Shown here: one piece after another, positions 1 to 4,508 of the stretch | How positions within the stretch are numbered: position 1 is the stretch's first letter | How the letters are laid out: each line of letters begins with the position of its first letter | Assembly (NCBI GenBank): GCA_021811025.1 | Contig: JAJZPX010000163.1 | Coordinates: 1-5,316, forward strand | Source of the DNA: Actinomycetes bacterium | GTDB taxonomy: Bacteria; Actinomycetota; Coriobacteriia; Anaerosomatales; JAJZPX01 | Length of the DNA: 5,316 bases | Direction: 5' to 3' | Program-made: the position numbers and the translations under genes | The notes under the pieces: model-generated | The model's database searches: none | The model's input: the letters and a program-made list of their open reading frames with translations, nothing else | Told to the model about the DNA's origin: nothing

Positions 1-234
1 AGGGATGAGGCTCTTCGCCTCGGTGAGGCCGTGCCTGCGAAGGACTCGCGACCGCCCCGAGGCGGAGCCGTCGCGGAAGCGCACGAGGATGCGGTCCGGG
101 GCCGCGCGAGGCCCTGTGGCGGGCGGCGCCGGCACGCGAACCGTGGCGACGAAGGGGCGACCGGAAGCCGCTGGCGGCATCGCGGCGATCAGCAGCAGTG
201 CGGCCAGCAGGCTGCGCAGCAGTCGCGCTCTCAT
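1..234 (-). CDS. N-terminal part of a secreted subtilisin-like serine protease (partial, runs off left edge)
   Basis: The reverse complement from the ATG at 234-232 reads open for exactly 78 codons to the window edge. Residues 1-4 are MRAR, followed by a hydrophobic stretch at about 5-19 and a small-residue segment PPAAS at 20-24. That is a normal Sec signal peptide, with cleavage likely near residues 24-26. After an Ala/Pro-rich spacer, residues 47-57 (PDRILVRFRDG) and 69-78 (GLTEAKSLIP, preceded by His68) resemble the N-terminal propeptide of S8 subtilases (fervidolysin/I9 type), whose usual pattern is an ILVKF-x-PG strand, a helix, then HGL. The catalytic domain would lie beyond the left edge, so the protease assignment rests on the propeptide alone. 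An unrelated secreted protein with a similar N-terminal fold remains possible. A GAAGGA ribosome site sits four bases before the ATG. The gene is transcribed divergently from the membrane protein gene at 426. Confidence 0.62.
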   Translation of the reverse strand, partial: MRARLLRSLLAALLLIAAMPPAASGRPFVATVRVPAPPATGPRAAPDRILVRFRDGSASGRSRVLRRHGLTEAKSLIP

Positions 235-425
235 GTATTCCTTCGCTCCACGGCACCTGACAGATACCCCTTCTTCAGGATACCGGTCGAACGAGACGCC
301 GGCCAACCTCGGTTCGAAGGAGCCGCGGAGCCGCGGAGCCGCGCCACCGCGTCGCCCCCCGGCTGGCAGGATGTCGGGGCCATCTGCTAGCGTGAAGGGC
401 GGCGTCGAGATGGGGGGAGGGCGCG
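235..425. promoter_or_regulatory. Divergent intergenic region, probably holding promoters for both flanking genes
   Basis: This 191-bp gap separates two divergent starts, so at least the minus-strand gene must be promoted from here. On the plus strand, CTGACA at 257-262 is one base from a -35 consensus. It is followed after 16 bases by GATACC at 279-284, a poor -10. GATACC also occurs at 263-268, giving a direct repeat at 16-bp spacing. CCTGA at 256-260 and TCAGG at 275-279 form a small dyad around this site, and TCGAAC at 287-292 pairs with GTTCGA at 312-317. These are weak signals that may be chance. The ribosome sites are clearer: GAAGGA on the minus strand (244-239) and GGAGGG at 416-421 on the plus strand, five to four bases before the ATG at 426. 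Confidence 0.35.
319..342. repeat. Short tandem repeat, three copies of an 8-mer
   Basis: The 8-mer GGAGCCGC is repeated three times without a mismatch (319-326, 327-334, 335-342) in the non-coding gap upstream of the membrane protein gene. It is likely a slippage-prone microsatellite. Because 8 is not a multiple of 3 and the repeat lies outside any gene I accept, copy-number change would alter only promoter or leader spacing. Confidence 0.8.
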
Positions 426-1205
426 ATGAACGACTTCTGGTCGGCCTGGCCGTGGCCGCTCGCGACCGCGTTGCTGGGATTCGTGTTCACGTGGCTCGTG
501 TTCAGGCAGTGGCTGGAGCGGCGCAAGCCCCACCAGCTCGCGTGGGCGGTGGGCCTCCTGTTCTACTCCGTCGCGGCGGTCATGGAGTCGTGGTCTGAGT
601 ACGCGCAGAGCTGGGATCCCACCGTGTACCGCGTCTACATCGTGCTCGCCGCGTCGCTCGTCGGCTTCCTTGGGCTCGGGTCGCTCTATCTCATCGCGCA
701 CCGGCGCGTCTGGGGGCACCTGTACCTGGCGTTCAACCTGGCGTGCATGGCCGTCTTCCTGTACGGCACGTTCACCTCGCCCCTCCGTGGACGGCTGGCC
801 GCGGGCATCACCGTGGGGGGCTCCGCGCTCGGACCGGCGACGTCGTTCCCCCGGATCATGTCACTGCCGTTCAACATCCCGGGTTCGCTCTTCCTGCTGG
901 GTGGCGCGCTCCTGTCGATCTGGAGGTTCGCGGCGAAGCGGGAGTACCGGTACCGGATGTGGGCGAACGTGCTCATCGCGCTCGGGACGATCTTGATCGC
1001 CTTCGTCGGCGGGAAGGCGCGCGCGGGCTCCACCGTCGGGCTCTACCCCGCCGAGATGGTCGCCTCAGCGCTGCTGCTGTGGGGCTTCCTCCTGGCGGGC
1101 ACGTTGGAGAGGGGGGCTCGCGCAGCCGGAACCGCCAGGAAGCCCGCCGCCGCGGAAGCGCGGTCCCCGGCCGAGGAGGCGGCCTCTCCGGCCGAGGCAC
1201 GCTGA
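426..1205 (+). CDS. Seven-transmembrane protein of unknown function
   Basis: I do not recognise the family. The 259-aa protein shows about seven hydrophobic segments, near residues 9-27, 36-54, 68-90, 97-116, 149-167, 178-197 and 205-227. A longer loop at about 117-147 is rich in Gly, Ser and Pro. The first inter-helix link, FRQWLERRKP (26-35), is strongly positive and marks that side as cytoplasmic. Polar or charged residues inside or beside helices include Glu54, Glu58, Asn104 and Glu210. The tail from about residue 229 is Ala/Pro/Glu/Arg-rich, low in complexity and probably disordered. There is no kinase, GGDEF or other output domain, so it is not a complete one-protein sensor. Its size and topology recall stand-alone versions of the 7TM sensory modules that precede histidine kinases, but that is only a resemblance. 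The start is the ATG preceded by GGAGGG at 416-421. The next gene, 121 bp downstream on the same strand, is a membrane-anchored phosphatase, so co-transcription is possible. Confidence 0.85.
   Translation: MNDFWSAWPWPLATALLGFVFTWLVFRQWLERRKPHQLAWAVGLLFYSVAAVMESWSEYAQSWDPTVYRVYIVLAASLVGFLGLGSLYLIAHRRVWGHLYLAFNLACMAVFLYGTFTSPLRGRLAAGITVGGSALGPATSFPRIMSLPFNIPGSLFLLGGALLSIWRFAAKREYRYRMWANVLIALGTILIAFVGGKARAGSTVGLYPAEMVASALLLWGFLLAGTLERGARAAGTARKPAAAEARSPAEEAASPAEAR
1168..1194 (+). other. GC-rich hairpin in the last codons of the 7-TM gene
   Basis: Positions 1168-1179 pair with 1183-1194 to give a 12-bp stem with one A-C mismatch, one G-T wobble and a CGG loop (1180-1182). It lies nine bases ahead of the TGA stop. 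No T-tract follows, so it is not a standard intrinsic terminator. It partly results from a 10-bp direct repeat CCGGCCGAGG (1167-1176 and 1188-1197), which encodes the repetitive SPAE residues of the protein tail. It could affect mRNA stability or read-through to the next gene, or simply be a by-product of GC-rich low-complexity coding sequence. Confidence 0.4.
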
Positions 1206-1303
1206 TCTCCGCCGCGTCACGCTCCCTCGTCCGGGTAAGAAGCAGGGGGTCGGTCCGGTGGGGAGGCGGGCGTGAACGTGGGAACCGAGCGGGTGCATAG
1301 AGG

Positions 1304-1319
1304 GTCCTCGTCCGAGGAC
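1304..1319 (+). promoter_or_regulatory. Perfect inverted repeat containing the ribosome binding site of the sensor phosphatase
   Basis: GTCCTCG at 1304-1310 and CGAGGAC at 1313-1319 form a perfect 7-bp inverted repeat around a TC centre. The right arm contains GAGGA (1314-1318), which is eight bases before the GTG at 1327 and is the only good Shine-Dalgarno site there. In RNA, five outer pairs with a six-base loop would hide most of that site. As DNA, it is a 16-bp dyad of the size bound by dimeric regulators. The symmetry is directly visible; a regulatory role is inferred. Confidence 0.5.
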
Positions 1320-1326
1320 GGCCGCA

Positions 1327-3642
1327 GTGCGCGCGACCGCCGATAGCGGGGCAGGGCGGCGCCTTCGGTTCGGGCTGCGGCAGAAGCTCATCGTGCTCGT
1401 TCTAGTCGTTCTGGTGCCTCTGCTGGCGCTGCTCGTCTACAACGTCTACGTCTACTTCACCCGGCTCGAGCAGGACCAGCTCACGGCGCACGTCGACAGC
1501 GCCGAGATCGCCGGCACCAGCCTGGACCGCTTCATGCACGAACTCGCGCAGATCAGCAAGACCGCGGGGATCGCGGTGGTGGGGCGGGCACCGGAAGCGA
1601 CGGCCGCGCAGGCGTACCTCACCGAGGTGCGCTCGCACGTGCGGATCAGCAACGTGGCGCTCCTCGACCTCAACGGCCGGGTCGTCGCGTCCGCCTTGCC
1701 CGACCTCGTCGGCAGGAACCTCTCCGCCGAGCCGAGCTTCCGCGCGGCCCGCGCCGGGGCGTCGATCAGCGTCAGCGACATGAGGCGCAACGCGAGCGGG
1801 AACCTCGGCTTCGCCGTCTTTACGCCCGTCGAGCGTGGCGGCCGGGTGGTGGCGGTGTCTGGCGTGGCGGTCGACGCGAAGGATCTGGGGCAGATCCTCC
1901 CGCCCTCCCTCAAGAAGAGCGTCGTCATCATCACCGACAAGCGCGGAGACCTCATGTACGGCAACCGGCCGGAGCTGGCGAACCTGTCCGAGCGGCAGAG
2001 GCGGGACTTCCGGTCGCCCGGCGTCGAGGTCGCGCTGTCCGGAAGGTCGTTCACGACGCCGTCCACCCGCCTGCCCTATCTCGCCGGACGGTGGCTTGGG
2101 GCGCAGGTCCCCGCCGGGAGCACGGGGTGGACGATCGGCATCTTCGACTCCTCGGCAGCGGCGCTCCAGCCCGTGATCGAGGAGGCGCTGCTGACCGCCG
2201 CTGTGATCCTCGCGGTGGTCGCCGTGTCGCTGTTCGTAGCGCGCCAGTACGGGCAAGCCATCACCGATCCCGTCGAGCACTTGACCGCGGTGACGGCCGA
2301 GATCGAGCGCGGGCGCTTCGACGCCGAGGTGCCCGTGACCACGCATGACGAGATAGGCGAGCTCGCCGTGAACTTCCGTCAGATGCAGGAGAGCCTGAAG
2401 CGCACCATCGGGGACGTCCAGCTCCTCTCGGACTCCGCGCGCTGGATGTCGAGCACGCTGGACCTCGAGTCCATAGCGAACGCCACCGCCGACTACCTCG
2501 ACCGCGTGCTCGGGGCGCGCGCCGCGGTCATCGTGCTCTCGGCCGACGGGCGCCCGGGCGAGGCGAGGGTGCTGGCGCCCCGGCTGTCGTTCGATGCGGC
2601 GCAGGAGCTCGCGGCCGCGGGCGAGGAGGTCGCCGGCAGCCTCGACATCCAGCGCCGCGGATACGCCGTGGTCGGGATCGAGCCGTCGCCGGCGCTCGCG
2701 AAGGCGGTGCCCGACGCGCGCACGCTCGTCGTCCTGCCGCTCGTGGTGAACCGCAAGCTGATCGGCCGGATCGACGCTCTCGTCGGGCCGGACGTCGAGC
2801 GCCGCGAGTTCGAGAGGGCCGACGTCCCCCTCGCGGCGAGCCTCGCCCAGCAGGTCGCGCAGGCAGCGGAGAACGCGCGGCTGTTCGAGCAGCAGCGCAC
2901 CATCGCCGACACTCTCCAGGACTCGCTCCTCACCGAGCCGTACCGGATCCCCGAGCTCGACATCGGGCTGGTCTACTACCAGGCCACGGTGGGGGGGCGG
3001 ATAGGCGGCGACTTCTACGACTTCATCCCCATCGGCTCGGACATGGCCGCGATCGTCATCGGCGACATCACAGGCAAGGGGCTCGAAGCCGCGCGGTTCA
3101 CGACCATCGGGAAGGGCGCCATCCGCGCGTTCGCGCTCGAGGATCCGCGGCCGTCCTCCGTCCTCGGCCGGGCGAGCCGCGTCATCTCCGAGCAGCTCGG
3201 GGCCGAGAACTTCATCACCGCCGTGTACATCCTGTTCGACCTTCACCGCGGCTGCATGCAATACGCCGTCGCCGGCCACCCGCCGCCCCTGTTGTTCAGG
3301 CACGAGGCCGGCGAGGTGGAGCTGCTGCCGGAGGGCGGCATGCCGCTCGGCGTCGAGCCGTCGAGCGAGTACGTGGACGGGCACGTCTGCATGGATCCCG
3401 GCGATAGGCTGCTGCTGTACACGGACGGGCTGAGCGAGGCGCGCCGGGGGACGGAGTTGTTCGGGATCGAGCGGACGGAGGCGGCGCTCGCGGCGTTCAC
3501 GACGCTGCCCGTGAAGGACATCGCCTCTGGGATCGCCGAGGCGGCCATCGCCTTCGCCGGCGGGCAGATTCAGGACGACCTCGCCGTCATCGTGCTCGAG
3601 CGGTGCGAGCCTCCCCGGCACGGCGCGGGAGCCTCTGCTTGA
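1327..3642 (+). CDS. Membrane sensor Ser/Thr phosphatase: dCache-HAMP-GAF-SpoIIE/PP2C
   Basis: The 771-aa protein starts with a short basic segment and a membrane helix (about 21-41). An extracytoplasmic dCache-like sensor follows (42-280), with the typical strand ISNVALLDLNGRVVAS (107-122), the FTPVERGGRVVAVSGVAVD stretch and a second lobe ending in GWTIGIF. A second membrane helix (about 286-305) leads into a HAMP domain (306-358; Pro315, then DEIGEL 341-346). A GAF domain (about 370-518) includes VLPLVVNRKLIGRIDAL, and a helical linker carries LQDSLL (530-535). The C-terminal PP2C/SpoIIE domain (540-760) has GGDFYD (560-565), GDITGKG (579-585), AGHPPP (649-654), YTDG (698-701) and QDD (749-751). 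All expected metal-binding aspartates (562, 580, 700, 751) are present, so it should be active. Family members dephosphorylate phospho-Ser/Thr on STAS anti-anti-sigma factors in partner-switching pathways, as RsbU and SpoIIE do. The ligand is unknown; I see no obvious amino-acid-binding dCache motif and no cysteine in the GAF region. The start is GTG with GAGGA eight bases upstream; an in-frame TGA at 1273-1275 and no other ATG/GTG/TTG between them support it. Confidence 0.95.
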   Translation: MRATADSGAGRRLRFGLRQKLIVLVLVVLVPLLALLVYNVYVYFTRLEQDQLTAHVDSAEIAGTSLDRFMHELAQISKTAGIAVVGRAPEATAAQAYLTEVRSHVRISNVALLDLNGRVVASALPDLVGRNLSAEPSFRAARAGASISVSDMRRNASGNLGFAVFTPVERGGRVVAVSGVAVDAKDLGQILPPSLKKSVVIITDKRGDLMYGNRPELANLSERQRRDFRSPGVEVALSGRSFTTPSTRLPYLAGRWLGAQVPAGSTGWTIGIFDSSAAALQPVIEEALLTAAVILAVVAVSLFVARQYGQAITDPVEHLTAVTAEIERGRFDAEVPVTTHDEIGELAVNFRQMQESLKRTIGDVQLLSDSARWMSSTLDLESIANATADYLDRVLGARAAVIVLSADGRPGEARVLAPRLSFDAAQELAAAGEEVAGSLDIQRRGYAVVGIEPSPALAKAVPDARTLVVLPLVVNRKLIGRIDALVGPDVERREFERADVPLAASLAQQVAQAAENARLFEQQRTIADTLQDSLLTEPYRIPELDIGLVYYQATVGGRIGGDFYDFIPIGSDMAAIVIGDITGKGLEAARFTTIGKGAIRAFALEDPRPSSVLGRASRVISEQLGAENFITAVYILFDLHRGCMQYAVAGHPPPLLFRHEAGEVELLPEGGMPLGVEPSSEYVDGHVCMDPGDRLLLYTDGLSEARRGTELFGIERTEAALAAFTTLPVKDIASGIAEAAIAFAGGQIQDDLAVIVLERCEPPRHGAGASA

Positions 3643-4384
3643 CGGCGACTCCATCCGCGAGCGAGCGCACGGTCACCTCGATGCTGCGGCCGTCGATCTC
3701 GAGCAGGTTGTAGGAGGGCGGCGCGTCCCCCCGCGTCCGGCGCGAGGCGCCCGTGCCGCTCGTTACGATGAGCGTGTCGCCCACCGGCCAGATGTACGGC
3801 ACGTGCTTGTGGCCCGCGAGCACGAGGTCGACTCCCGCGTCCCGCAGCGAGTGCAGCACGTCGCCCGCGTCCCAGACGATGTTCCGCTCGCGTCCGGTCC
3901 CCGGGATGCTCACGAGATGATGGTGGAGGACGAAGATCCTGAACCCGGCGTCGCCTGCGAGATCGCGTTCGGCCAGTCGCATCTTCTCCCGGCCGACCTC
4001 GCCGTCGTTGAGGTCGGGGATGTTCGAGTCCACCGCGACCACCACGAGCGAGCGGTCGCCGTCCGGGGGGAAGTCGAAGGTCGCCGTCAGGTTGCGAGGC
4101 CCGACGATCCGCTCGAAGAGCAGGTCGCCGACGTTTCGGCAGTCGTGGTTGCCGGCGATCACGACGCGCTGCGGGCAGTCTATGAGGTCGAGGAATCGCG
4201 TGAACTCGTGGAACTGCTCGTCGTAGCCGTCGGCGGTGAGGTCGCCGGGCACGATCACGAGGTCCGGCCGCGCCTCGTTCACCTCGCGCACGAGCCGCAA
4301 CATCAGCTGCTCCTCGAAGCGCGGGTCCCCGCAGTGCACGTCCGAGAACTGCGCGATGACGTACGCACGGCGTCGCGTCGGCAC
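3587..4384 (-). CDS. Calcineurin-like metallophosphoesterase (class III cyclic-nucleotide phosphodiesterase type)
   Basis: The 265-aa protein has the full metallophosphoesterase ligand series in order: D15-V-H17, G47-D48, G78-N79-H80-D81, H154-H155-H156 and G191-H-K-H194. These bind a two-metal centre (commonly Fe/Mn) and hydrolyse phosphoesters. The pattern and length fit the CpdA-type class III phosphodiesterases, so cAMP or a similar cyclic nucleotide is a reasonable candidate substrate. The same fold also serves nucleotide, lipid-phosphate and sugar-phosphate hydrolases, so I leave the symbol blank. There is no signal peptide or membrane helix, and it should be cytoplasmic. The start is GTG at 4384-4382, with AAGGAGA seven bases upstream and an in-frame TGA at 4420-4418 closing off any longer form. 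Its last 18 or so codons, an Arg/Ala-rich tail beyond the fold, lie antisense to the end of the sensor phosphatase gene. It is divergent from the MASE3 gene at 4509. Confidence 0.93.
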   Translation of the reverse strand: MPTRRRAYVIAQFSDVHCGDPRFEEQLMLRLVREVNEARPDLVIVPGDLTADGYDEQFHEFTRFLDLIDCPQRVVIAGNHDCRNVGDLLFERIVGPRNLTATFDFPPDGDRSLVVVAVDSNIPDLNDGEVGREKMRLAERDLAGDAGFRIFVLHHHLVSIPGTGRERNIVWDAGDVLHSLRDAGVDLVLAGHKHVPYIWPVGDTLIVTSGTGASRRTRGDAPPSYNLLEIDGRSIEVTVRSLADGVAVKQRLPRRAGEARTARAR

Positions 4385-4420
4385 GAGGCGTCTCCTTCTC
4401 CCTCCTCCTTCTTCCCCTCA
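4385..4420 (-). promoter_or_regulatory. Polypurine leader with several Shine-Dalgarno-like motifs
   Basis: Read on the minus strand, 4419-4391 is 29 bases of unbroken purine just ahead of the metallophosphoesterase start. It contains several overlapping GGAGG/AAGGAG motifs. The one nearest the gene (4397-4391) is seven bases from the GTG and is the best-placed ribosome site. The others are too far away for direct initiation but could act as standby sites. The strand asymmetry is striking compared with the rest of the window. Confidence 0.6.
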
Positions 4421-4449
4421 AGGAGCGTCCGGATCCCCGGCAAGCCCCC

Positions 4450-4489
4450 GCGAGGCGCTACACTGTTGCCGTACCGGGTCTTGCCTCGC
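4450..4489. promoter_or_regulatory. Inverted repeat flanking a possible -10 element upstream of the MASE3 gene
   Basis: GCGAGGC (4450-4456) and GCCTCGC (4483-4489) are perfect inverted copies separated by 26 bases. Between them lies TACACT (4459-4464), four of six matches to a -10 box and a sensible distance before the start at 4509. No -35-like hexamer is seen 16-18 bases upstream of it. GGCAAG (4439-4444) and CTTGCC (4480-4485) form a second overlapping dyad, so two alternative pairings are possible. This could be an operator or a leader fold; both readings are inference. Confidence 0.3.
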
Positions 4490-4496
4490 CGACGTC

Positions 4497-4501
4497 GAAG
4501 G
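4497..4501 (+). promoter_or_regulatory. Ribosome binding site of the MASE3 gene
   Basis: GAAGG lies seven bases before the ATG at 4509. It fixes this codon as the start of a reading frame that stays open to the end of the window. Confidence 0.65.
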
Positions 4502-4508
4502 CCTGCGA

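Noticed and set aside
311..319. GGTTCGAAG, resembling the T-loop of a tRNA
   Set aside because: No acceptor, D-arm or anticodon arm can be built around it within tRNA spacing, and no CCA end follows.
5..598. A plus-strand 197-codon frame covering the left edge and the start of the 7-TM gene
   Set aside because: It runs antisense to the signal-peptide gene, crosses a non-coding repeat region and overlaps the 7-TM gene out of frame. Composition is Arg/Ala/Gly-rich with no domain.
1233..1238. GGGTAA, resembling a -10 box of SigB/SigF-type stress sigma factors, upstream of the phosphatase gene
   Set aside because: It would be attractive because such phosphatases regulate these sigma factors, but no GTTT-like -35 element is found at the right distance, and six bases alone are too common.
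743..1300. A plus-strand 185-codon frame inside and beyond the 7-TM gene
   Set aside because: It is an out-of-frame reading of the membrane protein gene, with an Arg/Gly-rich translation and no membrane segments or motifs.
1402..3654. A 750-codon open frame on the minus strand, opposite the sensor phosphatase
   Set aside because: It is the antisense mirror of a clearly real gene with conserved domains. Its translation is Arg/Asp/Gly/Val-rich with no recognisable motif, as expected from GC-rich third positions keeping the opposite strand open.
3570..4421. A 283-codon minus-strand frame overlapping the metallophosphoesterase
   Set aside because: It lies in a different frame of the same strand and is extremely Arg/Ala/Gly-rich with no motif. 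The 3587-4384 frame carries every metallophosphoesterase motif.
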